Assembly: GCA_017464565.1 (NCBI GenBank)
Contig: JAFTZH010000035.1
Span: forward strand, 85,781-149,780
DNA: 64,000 bases
Direction: 5' to 3'
Origin: Clostridia bacterium
GTDB taxonomy: Bacteria > Bacillota > Clostridia > Oscillospirales > CAG-272
Shown: positions 44,301-53,041 of the stretch, one piece after another
Layout of the letters: each line of letters begins with the position of its first letter
Position numbering within the stretch: position 1 is the first letter of the stretch
Position numbers and translations under genes: made by a program
The notes under the pieces: model-generated
The model's database searches: none
Told to the model about the DNA's origin: nothing
The model's input: the letters and a program-made list of their open reading frames with translations, nothing else

Positions 44301-45407
44301 GCTGGCTCCGGTGAATTTCTCAAAGGGCCATTTGGGGAATTTTACAACGACGTAGTCTACCGACGGCTCAAAGCAAGCGCAGGTCTTGCCCGTGATATCG
44401 TTGGTAATCTCGTCAAGCGTATAGCCGAGAGCGATTTTGGTGGTTATCTTAGCGATAGGATAACCCGTCGCCTTACTTGCGAGCGCCGACGAACGGGAAA
44501 CTCTGGGGTTTACCTCTATAACGGCGTACTCGAAGGATTCGGGGTTGAGCGCAAACTGACAGTTACATCCGCCGACGATACCGAGAGCCGAAATTATCTC
44601 GAGAGACGCGTTTCGGAGCATATTATATTCCTTGGGCGAAAGAGTGAGCGCGGGAGCTACTACTATCGAATCTCCCGTGTGTATTCCAACGGGGTCAACG
44701 TTCTCCATACTGCATACCGCGATAGCGTTACCCGCCGAGTCGCGCATAACCTCAAACTCTATTTCCTTCCAGCCGAATATATATCTTTCAACGAGTATCT
44801 GCGATATCGGGGACGCGTCAAGTCCGTTCTTCGCGATGACGGTAAGCTCGTCCATATCGTAAGCAACTCCGCCTCCCGCTCCTCCGAGCGTGAACGCGGG
44901 TCTTACTATTACGGGAAAGCCTATCTTATTAGCTATCATAAGAGCGCTGTCGATATCGTTAGCGATATCCGACGGGATACAGGGCTGTCCTATCTCCTCC
45001 ATCGTATCCTTGAAGAGCTGTCTGTCCTCCGCCTTGTCGATAGCCCGCGCGTCGGTTCCGAGAAGGCGGACGTTATGCTCCTTAAGGAAGCCCTCGTGAG
45101 AGAGCTGCATAGCGATGGTAAGTCCCGTCTGTCCGCCGAGTCCCGCAAGAATACTGTCGGGCTTTTCCTTCTCGATAATTCTCTTTATCGTCTCGGCAGT
45201 AAGCGGCTCAAGGTATATCTCGTCAGCGAGCGCGTTATCGGTCATTATAGTAGCGGGATTGGAGTTTACGAGAACGACGTTTACACCCGCCTCCTTAAGA
45301 ACGTGGCAAGCCTGCGCTCCCGCGTAGTCGAACTCTGCGGCTTGTCCTATAACGATAGGTCCCGAGCCTATTACAAGTACTTTTCTTATATCCTTACTCA
45401 GCGGCAT
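41373..45407 (-). CDS. carB: Fusion: carbamoyl-phosphate synthase large subunit + diaminopimelate epimerase
   Basis: One uninterrupted 1344-codon frame. Residues 1 to about 1060 are a complete CarB: ATP-grasp half 1 ([33 protein letters not shown]), oligomerisation region, ATP-grasp half 2 ([32 protein letters not shown]) and the allosteric MGS-like domain (from about 935). Residues 1065-1344 are a complete DapF: [12 protein letters not shown], catalytic Cys in GNCIRCVG, and second catalytic Cys in [12 protein letters not shown]. The linker is only about 10-20 residues. An internal ATG (42222-42224) could begin a separate DapF, but it has no Shine-Dalgarno site. GGGAGG precedes the CarB ATG. 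Last gene of the arginine operon, overlapping carA by 14 bp. Confidence 0.93.
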   Translation of the reverse strand: [1344 protein letters not shown]

Positions 45408-46467
45408 TTTCAGAACCTCCCATCATCTTGATGAATTTGTCAAATATAAAATCGGTATTGATAGGTCCCGTGCAGGCTTCGGGGTGGAACTGTACCGAGA
45501 AAGCCTTGATATCGGGATAATCTATTCCCTCGCAGGTTCCGTCGTTTGCGTTTACGAAAGTTACCTTTCCGTTTGTAATGCTGTTGGGAGCGACCGCATA
45601 GCCGTGGTTCTGGGTCGTGATATAAGTATACTTTCCGTTTATCTCCTTAACGGGCTGGTTAGTTCCTCTGTGACCGTATTTGAGCTTAAATGTAACCCCT
45701 CCGTTGGCGAGTGCCAGAAGCTGATGTCCGAGGCAGATACCCAAAACCGGATATTTGCCGAGAAGCTTTTTGATACACTCGATAGCTTCAACGTTCTCCG
45801 CGGGATCTCCGGGACCGTTTGAAAGCACTATACCGTCGGGAGCCATAGCGATAATATCCTCCGCCTTGGTATCGGGTGAAACTACGGTAACGCGGCAGCC
45901 CTTTTCGGAAAGAGCCTTGACGATACCGTTCTTCTTACCGTAATTTATAACAACGACGTCGTGCTTCTTTTCGGTCTCCGCCTCAACCGTATAGGTCTCG
46001 TTATCGGTAACCGCGCTGACCGCGTTTACTATGGTATATTTTTTCAGAAAATCCGTATTTTCGGGTATTTCGTAACAAATAGAAGCGTTCATTACGCCAT
46101 TTTCACGGATTATAGAAGTAAGCTCACGCGTATCTACTCCGTATATTCCGGGAATACCTTCGTCAACGAGATATTTGTTTATATCGTACTGCGATCTGAA
46201 GTTGGAGGGAGTATCGCACCACTCTCTTACGACGTACCCGCTGACAAAGCTCTTTCCCTCAAAATCCTCGGGGATAATACCGTAATTTCCTATAAGCGGA
46301 AAGGTCTGAATAACTATCTGTCCGTAATACGTGGGATCGGTCAAGGTCTCAATATATCCGCAAACACCCGTGGTAAAAACCAGCTCACCTACCGCGTCTG
46401 CTTCGGCTCCAAATGAATAACCTTCAAAAATATGTCCGTCTTCAAGAATTAAATAGGCTTTTTTCAT
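45394..46467 (-). CDS. carA: Carbamoyl-phosphate synthase small subunit
   Basis: Glutaminase subunit that feeds ammonia to CarB. 357 aa. N-terminal CPSase-S domain (AYLILEDGHIFEGYSFG; VFTTGVCGYIETLTDPTYYGQ) and C-terminal class I glutamine amidotransferase with nucleophile Cys in GICLGHQLLALA and the histidine/glutamate in QFHPEA. ATG 46465-46467 follows AAAGGA; an in-frame TTG seven codons earlier overlaps the argF stop and is rejected. Position in the arg operon suggests an arginine-regulated synthase. Confidence 0.95.
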   Translation of the reverse strand: MKKAYLILEDGHIFEGYSFGAEADAVGELVFTTGVCGYIETLTDPTYYGQIVIQTFPLIGNYGIIPEDFEGKSFVSGYVVREWCDTPSNFRSQYDINKYLVDEGIPGIYGVDTRELTSIIRENGVMNASICYEIPENTDFLKKYTIVNAVSAVTDNETYTVEAETEKKHDVVVINYGKKNGIVKALSEKGCRVTVVSPDTKAEDIIAMAPDGIVLSNGPGDPAENVEAIECIKKLLGKYPVLGICLGHQLLALANGGVTFKLKYGHRGTNQPVKEINGKYTYITTQNHGYAVAPNSITNGKVTFVNANDGTCEGIDYPDIKAFSVQFHPEACTGPINTDFIFDKFIKMMGGSENAAE

Positions 46468-46480
46468 ATAATCCCGTCCT

Positions 46481-47383
46481 TTACGCAAGGCATTTTACGA
46501 GCACGGCCTTCTGCGCGTGCAGTCTGTTCTCTGCCTGATCGAAAATTTCGTTTGCGTGCTCCTCGAATATTTCCGCCGTTATCTCCTCCTCGCGGTGAGC
46601 AGGCAGGCAATGAAGCACCATAGCGTCAGGGTGCGCTACCGACATAACGGTACGGTTTATCTGATATCCGCTGAATATCTTTTTGCGTGCCTCCGCTTCT
46701 TCCTCCTGTCCCATTGATGCCCATACGTCGGTATAAAGAACGTCGGCGTCCTTTGCCGCTTCAAGCACGTTGTCAGTGCAGACGAATTTGCCCGTAGCCT
46801 CAGCCCATTTCATAAGCTTTTCATCGGGTCTGTATCCCTCGGGACAAGCCACCGATACGCTCATTCCCATTTTTATTCCGCCGACTATGAGGGAGTTGGT
46901 CATATTGTTTCCGTCTCCTATATAGCACAGCTTAAGTCCTTTCGTGCTTCCCTTGTGCTCGCGTATGGTCATAAGGTCGGCAAGCACCTGACAGGGATGG
47001 CAGTAATCGGTAAGTCCGTTTATAACGGGAATACTTCCGACCGCCGCGAGAGATTCTACCTCCTCCTGCGCGAAGGTTCTTATCATAATACCGTCAAGAT
47101 ATCTGGAAAGAACTCTCGCGGTATCCTCCACGGGCTCTCCCCTTCCTATCTGAAGGTCTCTTGAACTGAGAAAGAGCGCAGTTCCGCCGAGGTCGTACAT
47201 TCCAACCTCAAAGGATACTCTCGTTCTCGTAGACGATTTTTCAAATATCATTCCGAGAGTTTTACCCTCGAGAATATGGTGAGGGATTCTGTTCTTCTTC
47301 TCATATTTCAACTGATCCGCCGTATTCAGAATTTCACAGATTTCCCTTTCGGTAAGGTCCATAAGTTTAAGCAAATGCTTCAT
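46481..47383 (-). CDS. argF: Ornithine carbamoyltransferase
   Basis: Makes citrulline from ornithine and carbamoyl phosphate. 300 aa. Carbamoyl-phosphate loop SSTRTRVSF, ornithine-side motif HCLPAHR, and HPCQVLADLMT are intact. It overlaps argD by 4 bp (ATGA), and carA follows within 14 bp. Placing it beside carA-carB suits channelling of carbamoyl phosphate. Confidence 0.96.
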   Translation of the reverse strand: MKHLLKLMDLTEREICEILNTADQLKYEKKNRIPHHILEGKTLGMIFEKSSTRTRVSFEVGMYDLGGTALFLSSRDLQIGRGEPVEDTARVLSRYLDGIMIRTFAQEEVESLAAVGSIPVINGLTDYCHPCQVLADLMTIREHKGSTKGLKLCYIGDGNNMTNSLIVGGIKMGMSVSVACPEGYRPDEKLMKWAEATGKFVCTDNVLEAAKDADVLYTDVWASMGQEEEAEARKKIFSGYQINRTVMSVAHPDAMVLHCLPAHREEEITAEIFEEHANEIFDQAENRLHAQKAVLVKCLA

Positions 47384-48543
47384 TTAGCACATACCTCCTT
47401 AAATATATTTATAGCAGTTTTTAATTGTTCCATCGGTATATTGAGAGCGGGCAGCATTCTTACCTTTTGCTTTGCTTTTATTACGAGTACTCCCCGCTCC
47501 ATACATTCCGCGATAACGTCGCCTGCGGGGCGTTCGGTCTCAACGCCTATCATAAGACCGAGTCCCGTAACGCTCTTTACACCCTCGGCTCCGTCAAGCG
47601 CTTCGAATATATATTTGCTTCTCTCCTTAACGCCCTCGAGAGTATTCTTATCAAGACGCGACAAAATACTTATCGCCGCGGCGCAGGATATCGGATTTCC
47701 GCCAAAGGTCGAGCCGTGAAGCCCCGGAGTATACGTGTCCTTTACCTTCTCTCCGAGCAAGGTGGCTCCTATCGGAAGTCCTCCCCCGAGTCCCTTTGCG
47801 GTAGATACGATATCGGGCGTTATCCCGTAATTCATATATCCGTAAAGCTCACCGCTTCGTCCGTTTCCTATCTGTACCTCGTCAGCCACGAGCAGAATGT
47901 CGTTCTGCTCGGCAAACGCCGCAAGCTCCGTAAGATATTCTGCAGAGAGAGGATTTACTCCGCCCTCACCCTGAACGACCTCAAACATAACCGCGCAGAC
48001 ATTGTTTTCCGCGCACAGACGCTTTACGTCCTCCATATTATTCGCCTCGGCGTAAACGAAACCCTCGGTCAATGGCAGAAAATCGTTGTGGAAGGTATCC
48101 TGTCCCGTTGCCGCAAGAGTGGTTATCGTTCTTCCGTGGAAGCTGTTTTTGAGGGTAATTATCGTAGTGTATTCGGGACCTTTTTTGTCGCATCCGTATT
48201 TACGGGCAGCTTTAATCGCGCATTCGTTTGCCTCCGCTCCCGAATTTGAAAAAAAGACCTTTTTCATTCCCGTTTTCTCGCAAAGCATTTTTGCGAGAAG
48301 AGCGCAAGGCTCGCTGAAATAAAGATTGGAGGTATGCTGTATCTTGCCAAGCTGTTCGGTAACTGCGCCTATCCATTCCGCGTCTCCTATACCGAAGGTA
48401 TTTACCGCGATACCCGTACCGAGATCTATATATTCCTTGCCGTTCTCGTCGCACACGACAGAACCGTATCCGCTGACAAGCGTAAGAGGAAACCTCGCGT
48501 AAGTATTTGCAACGTATTCTTTATCAAAATCCTTAACGGTCAT
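47380..48543 (-). CDS. argD: Acetylornithine aminotransferase
   Basis: PLP-dependent class III aminotransferase, 387 aa. The PLP lysine is in STAKGLGGGLPIGA; NSGAEANECAIKAARK and VADEVQIGNGRSG are standard ArgD blocks. ArgD enzymes of some bacteria also act as N-succinyl-LL-diaminopimelate aminotransferase, which is relevant because diaminopimelate epimerase is encoded at the end of this operon. It overlaps argB by 11 bp and argF by 4 bp. Confidence 0.94.
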   Translation of the reverse strand: MTVKDFDKEYVANTYARFPLTLVSGYGSVVCDENGKEYIDLGTGIAVNTFGIGDAEWIGAVTEQLGKIQHTSNLYFSEPCALLAKMLCEKTGMKKVFFSNSGAEANECAIKAARKYGCDKKGPEYTTIITLKNSFHGRTITTLAATGQDTFHNDFLPLTEGFVYAEANNMEDVKRLCAENNVCAVMFEVVQGEGGVNPLSAEYLTELAAFAEQNDILLVADEVQIGNGRSGELYGYMNYGITPDIVSTAKGLGGGLPIGATLLGEKVKDTYTPGLHGSTFGGNPISCAAAISILSRLDKNTLEGVKERSKYIFEALDGAEGVKSVTGLGLMIGVETERPAGDVIAECMERGVLVIKAKQKVRMLPALNIPMEQLKTAINIFKEVCAK

Positions 48544-49405
48544 AATTGTTACCCGAAAGGAACATAGTTCCTATGCCTTCGTCAGTAAGAGTTTCAATAA
48601 GTATAGAATGAGGTATTCTTCCATCGATAATAAATACCTTCTTTACGCCTCGGCGTATCGCTTCGATAGAGCAGTTCACCTTGGGTATCATTCCTCCGCT
48701 TATAATGCCGTCGCGCATAAGCTGGGGCGCGTCGCTTACGTATATTTTGGAAATAAGCGTGGACGGGTCGTTTTTGTCTCGGAGGATTCCCTCGATATCG
48801 GTCATTGATATCAGGCTCTCCGCTCCGAGCTGTCCCGCTATTCTCGACGCCGCAGTATCGGCGTTTATATTATACGTATTTCCGTCGGTATCGTATCCTA
48901 TGGTGGAAATTACGGGAATATACCCCTTTTCGAGAACATCGAGTATCGGCGTTACGTTTACGTCGGTTATCTCACCCACGAATCCAAGCTTTTCGTCGAA
49001 TTTCTCCGCCTTTATCATATGTCCGTCTATACCGCAGAGTCCAATGGCCTTTCCTCCCTTATTCTGAATAAGGTTGACGAGATTCTTGTTTATCTTTCCC
49101 GCAAGCACCATCTGAACTATCTCAACGCTTTCCTTGTCGGTAACGCGAAGTCCGTTTACGAACTCCGTCTTTTTGCCGACCTTAGCGAGCATATCGGTTA
49201 TCTCTGGACCGCCTCCGTGCACGAGCACGACCTTGATTCCTATGAGGGAGAGCAAGACGATATCTCCCATAACGGCGTCCTTAAGCTCCTCGTTTATCAT
49301 AGCGTTTCCGCCGTATTTTACGACGACTATCTTATTGTAATACTTTTTAATGTAAGGCAGCGCCTGCGTCAGAACGTCGGCGCGCTGGGTAACAGTCAAT
49401 TCCAT
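48533..49405 (-). CDS. argB: Acetylglutamate kinase
   Basis: Phosphorylates N-acetylglutamate; the usual point of arginine feedback. 290 aa. VVKYGGNAM (phosphate binding), VLVHGGGPEI and INADTAASRIAGQL (nucleotide region) are present. The N-terminal helix before VVKYGG (about 25 residues) is the kind found in arginine-sensitive hexameric kinases, so feedback control is plausible. AAGGAG precedes the ATG; argD follows with an 11-bp overlap. Confidence 0.95.
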   Translation of the reverse strand: MELTVTQRADVLTQALPYIKKYYNKIVVVKYGGNAMINEELKDAVMGDIVLLSLIGIKVVLVHGGGPEITDMLAKVGKKTEFVNGLRVTDKESVEIVQMVLAGKINKNLVNLIQNKGGKAIGLCGIDGHMIKAEKFDEKLGFVGEITDVNVTPILDVLEKGYIPVISTIGYDTDGNTYNINADTAASRIAGQLGAESLISMTDIEGILRDKNDPSTLISKIYVSDAPQLMRDGIISGGMIPKVNCSIEAIRRGVKKVFIIDGRIPHSILIETLTDEGIGTMFLSGNNYDR

Positions 49406-49429
49406 TATAGCTCCTTTTTACAGCTTAAA

Positions 49430-50641
49430 TTAAGTCCTGTAATCTCCGTTTATTTTAACGTAATCGTAGGAAAGATCACAGCCCCACGCGACAGCGTGTC
49501 CGTCTCCCTCTCCAACACTGATAAGTATTGTTATCTCGTCACAAAGCAATATCTCCTTCGCGCGCTCCTCCGAGAACTCAACGCCCGCGCCGTTGCGGCA
49601 CACCTCAATGGTTCCCTTTTCCGACTTGAAGGAAACACCCACGCGGTTTACGTCAACGTCAGCTCCGCTGTATCCGATAGCGCAAAGCACGCGTCCCCAG
49701 TTCGCGTCGGCGCCAAACATAGCCGCCTTGAAAAGAGACGAGCATATAACCGACTTTGCGACAATCTTCGCGTTAGTATCATCCGAGGCTCCGTCCACCA
49801 CGCATTCAAGAAGCTTGGTAGCGCCCTCTCCATCCGCCGCTATCATTCGGCAGAGGTAAGAGGTAACGGCGTGAAGCGCACGGCAAAATTCGTCGTAATC
49901 CTCTCCGAGCGAATCTATTATCTTATTTCCCGCCAAGCCGTTGGCAAGGATAGATACCATATCGTTGGTAGAGGTATCTCCGTCTATGCTTACCATATTG
50001 AAGGAGGTCTTTACGTCCTCCGAGAGCGCCGAGGAAAGCATTTGCGAGGATATAGCGCAGTCGGTCGTAACGAATACGAGCATCGTCGCCATATTCGGAT
50101 GTATCATTCCGCTTCCCTTTGCGATTCCGCCTATACGGCAAGGAACTCCTCCCACTGAAAACTCAAAAGCAATCTCCTTTAGCTTTACGTCGGTAGTCAT
50201 AATTCCCTCTGCGGCAAGACGGCTGTTGTCTCCGAGTCCGCTAACGAGAGCGGGAATACCCTCGGCTATAGGAGTAATATTAAGGGGCTGTCCGATAACT
50301 CCGGTAGAAGCCACCACGACGTTATTCGCGGGGATACCGAGTTCTTTTCCGATAAGCCCGCACATCTCGGAAGCTATCTCTATACCGTTTGCGTTACAGG
50401 TATTGGCGTTTCCGCTGTTACAGATAACCGCCTGCGCGATACCGTCCGAGATATTCGATTTGGTTACCGTAAGGGGAGCGCCCTTTACGAGATTAGTAGT
50501 ATATACAGCCGCCGCCGCTGCCGGTATCTCGCTGTAAATGAGACTGAGATCTCTTTTGGTTTTATTTTTCCTGATACCGCAATGTATTCCGTTTGCGGTA
50601 AAGCCTTTTGCGGCGCAAACGCCGCCGTTAATCTGTTTCAT
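49430..50641 (-). CDS. argJ: Bifunctional ornithine acetyltransferase/N-acetylglutamate synthase
   Basis: Recycles acetyl groups from acetylornithine to glutamate. 403 aa. Self-cleavage occurs before the threonine nucleophile in HPNMATMLVFVTTD; the motif KGSGMI-HPNMATML is intact. VASTGVIGQPL forms the oxyanion loop. No separate argA or argE is in the window, which fits the cyclic pathway. Shine-Dalgarno GAAAGG lies upstream. Confidence 0.95.
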   Translation of the reverse strand: MKQINGGVCAAKGFTANGIHCGIRKNKTKRDLSLIYSEIPAAAAAVYTTNLVKGAPLTVTKSNISDGIAQAVICNSGNANTCNANGIEIASEMCGLIGKELGIPANNVVVASTGVIGQPLNITPIAEGIPALVSGLGDNSRLAAEGIMTTDVKLKEIAFEFSVGGVPCRIGGIAKGSGMIHPNMATMLVFVTTDCAISSQMLSSALSEDVKTSFNMVSIDGDTSTNDMVSILANGLAGNKIIDSLGEDYDEFCRALHAVTSYLCRMIAADGEGATKLLECVVDGASDDTNAKIVAKSVICSSLFKAAMFGADANWGRVLCAIGYSGADVDVNRVGVSFKSEKGTIEVCRNGAGVEFSEERAKEILLCDEITILISVGEGDGHAVAWGCDLSYDYVKINGDYRT

Positions 50642-50672
50642 TATTCCATACCTTTCAATTCTGCTCTATATA

Positions 50673-51605
50673 TTATAAAACAAGACCCGTGGTTTTGTCA
50701 ATTCCCATTGCGATATTCATACACTGAATTGCGGCTCCCGATGCGCCTTTTCCCAAATTATCGTAAAGAGCCGTCAGAACCATCCTGTCCTCGTTTCCGG
50801 AGACCGAGACGAGCATAGAATCCTTACCCGACACAGCCCCCGCCGAAATAAATCCGTTTTCGTCAATAGACGGAAGATATCTGACTATCTCTCCGCAATA
50901 TTTTTCCGCGTAAGTCTTTCTTATGCTTTCAATATCGTGTCCGCCGTTAAGCTGCTCTGCAAAAAGGGGGACGGTAACCAGCATACCGCTGTAAAAATCG
51001 GAAACTATCGGACAAAAGCAAGGCGCGTTTCCTATACCCGTAACAACCTTCATCTCTTTGAGATGCTTGTGCTGCTGCGTGATACCGTACTGCCTCGGAG
51101 CGTCGAGAAGAGGGTTCCTTTCGTCAGCCTCGTATTCCCCTATCATCTTCTTTCCGCCACCGCTGTATCCCGTAAGCGAATGACAAGTAAGAAGGGCGTC
51201 GGGAGAAATGATATTTTTTTCAATCAAGGGATAGATAAGCGCTATAAAGCCGCTTGCGTGGCAGCCGGGCACGGCTATACGCTTTGCCGTACGCAGTCCG
51301 CTCTCGTATTTTTCCGAAAGCTCGGGAAAGCCGTAAAGCCAATCCGCGTCGGTTCTGTGAGCCGTCGAGGTATCGAGCACGACGACCTTTTCGTTCTCTA
51401 TCATAGCCACCGATTCGCGCGCCGCGTCGTCGGGCAGGCAAAGAAAGGCTATATCGCAGGAGTTAAGCGCTTTTTTTCTCGCCTCGGGAAGCTTTCTTTC
51501 CTCATCGCTGAGAGTCAATATTTCAATATCGGAGCGCTCGCTCAATCGCTCGTATATACGCAGACCCGTAGTGCCCGCTTTTCCGTCAATAAATATCTTT
51601 TTCAT
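50673..51605 (-). CDS. argC: N-acetyl-gamma-glutamyl-phosphate reductase, type 2
   Basis: Reduces acetylglutamyl phosphate with NADPH. 310 aa, the short type 2 class (type 1 is about 345). Nucleotide loop FIDGKAGTTGLRIYERL; the catalytic cysteine is in VPGCHASGF. The start overlaps the argH stop by 4 bp, with AAAGGA upstream. Order argH-argC-argJ-argB-argD is consistent with one transcript. Confidence 0.94.
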   Translation of the reverse strand: MKKIFIDGKAGTTGLRIYERLSERSDIEILTLSDEERKLPEARKKALNSCDIAFLCLPDDAARESVAMIENEKVVVLDTSTAHRTDADWLYGFPELSEKYESGLRTAKRIAVPGCHASGFIALIYPLIEKNIISPDALLTCHSLTGYSGGGKKMIGEYEADERNPLLDAPRQYGITQQHKHLKEMKVVTGIGNAPCFCPIVSDFYSGMLVTVPLFAEQLNGGHDIESIRKTYAEKYCGEIVRYLPSIDENGFISAGAVSGKDSMLVSVSGNEDRMVLTALYDNLGKGASGAAIQCMNIAMGIDKTTGLVL

Positions 51606-52978
51606 TTTGAAATTTCCTTTTTTACGTATGCTATCTGCGCTTCAACCGAGGCTACCGAGGTACCTCCCGCGGAGATTCTCTTTGAAACGCAGGTCTCGAG
51701 CGATATCTCGTCGAACAAATCGGCCTCAAAGATATCGGAGTATTTTTTATATTCCTCAAGAGAAAGGTCGTCAAGCACGCAATTCTTCGATATGCACTCG
51801 GCAACTATCTGCCCTACCGTCTTATACGCGCTTCTGAAGGGCATACCCTTCTTGGTAAGATAATCGGCAAGGTCAGTCGCGTTTATAAAGCCCTTCTGTG
51901 CCGCGCGGTACATATTGTCCTGCTTGACTCTCATCGTACGAATCATAGGAGCGAATACCTCCAGGCAGGCTTCTACGGTATCTATCGAATCGAAGATAGC
52001 CTCCTTGTCCTCCTGCATATCCTTGTTGTAAGCGAGAGGCAAGCCTTTGAGTGTCGCAAGCATCGCCATAAGATTTCCATAAACCCTTCCCGTCTTGCCT
52101 CTTACGAGCTCAGCCATATCGGAATTTTTCTTCTGCGGCATAATCGACGAGCCCGTGGTAAAGGAATCGTCAAGCTCGACGAAGGAAAACTCCCAGCTCG
52201 ACCATAGGATTATCTCCTCCGAAAATCTTGAAAGATGCATCATAATTATCGAATAAGCGCTCATCAGCTCAACACAAAAATCCCTGTCCGAAACTCCGTC
52301 GATGCTGTTAAGCGTAATACCGTCAAAGCCGAGCTTCTCGGCAACGAATTCTCTGTCGGTATTATAGGTAGTACCCGCGAGAGCGCAGGAGCCGAGAGGC
52401 GAGAGATTCATTCTCGCGACAGCGTCCTCAAGTCTCGATATATCCCGCAGGAGCATCATAGCGTAAGCCATAAGATGATGACCGAAGGTAATGGGCTGGG
52501 CTCTCTGCAAATGAGTGTAGCCCGGCAGTATCGCGGACTTATTCTTTTCCGCCTGCTCGGTAACGGCTTCTATAAGCTCACGCAAAAGAGCCGTAAGCTC
52601 AGACGACTTATCTTTGAGATAAAGTCTTATATCGAGAGCCACCTGATCGTTTCTGCTTCTCGCCGTATGGAGCTTTTTGCCCGCGTCTCCAATTCGCTTC
52701 GTAAGCTCGGCTTCAACGAACATATGGATATCCTCGCAATTCATATCTATCTCAAGCCGTCCGCCGTCAATATCATCAAGAATATCGCCGAGCCCCGCTA
52801 TTATTTTTTCGCAGTCCGCGGAGGATATTATCCCCTGCTTCGCGAGCATAGAGGCGTGAGCTATAGAGCCCGTAATGTCCTGCCTGTACATCCTGCTGTC
52901 AAAGCTTATTGAGGAGTTAAAATCGTCCGCTTTTTCGTCAAGCGCCTTGGAAAAGCGCCCTGCCCACATTTTTTCCAT
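51602..52978 (-). CDS. argH: Argininosuccinate lyase
   Basis: Final step to arginine, releasing fumarate. 458 aa. Signature GSSIMPQKKNSD, N-terminal WAGRFSKALDEKADDFNSS and HTARSRNDQVA are all present. I take the ATG at 52976-52978; an ATG ten codons upstream, in the stem of a hairpin (52995-53028), is less likely. No Shine-Dalgarno site is visible before it, unusual among these genes. It follows argG by 63 bp, the space holding the hairpin. Confidence 0.93.
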   Translation of the reverse strand: MEKMWAGRFSKALDEKADDFNSSISFDSRMYRQDITGSIAHASMLAKQGIISSADCEKIIAGLGDILDDIDGGRLEIDMNCEDIHMFVEAELTKRIGDAGKKLHTARSRNDQVALDIRLYLKDKSSELTALLRELIEAVTEQAEKNKSAILPGYTHLQRAQPITFGHHLMAYAMMLLRDISRLEDAVARMNLSPLGSCALAGTTYNTDREFVAEKLGFDGITLNSIDGVSDRDFCVELMSAYSIIMMHLSRFSEEIILWSSWEFSFVELDDSFTTGSSIMPQKKNSDMAELVRGKTGRVYGNLMAMLATLKGLPLAYNKDMQEDKEAIFDSIDTVEACLEVFAPMIRTMRVKQDNMYRAAQKGFINATDLADYLTKKGMPFRSAYKTVGQIVAECISKNCVLDDLSLEEYKKYSDIFEADLFDEISLETCVSKRISAGGTSVASVEAQIAYVKKEISK

Positions 52979-52994
52979 AGTTTTTATTATACAG

Positions 52995-53028
52995 GTTTTG
53001 CCCATCACTTTTCAGCGATAGGCAAAAC
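52995..53028 (-). other. 15-bp hairpin between argG and argH
   Basis: Minus strand GTTTTGCCTATCGCT, GAAA tetraloop, AGTGATGGGCAAAAC: fully paired with three G-U pairs. It is followed by TATAATAAAAACT and not by a T-run, so it is not a classical terminator. It may act as an mRNA processing or stability element, or be part of argH translation control. Confidence 0.65.
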
Positions 53029-53041
53029 TTCCCTTTCGAGA

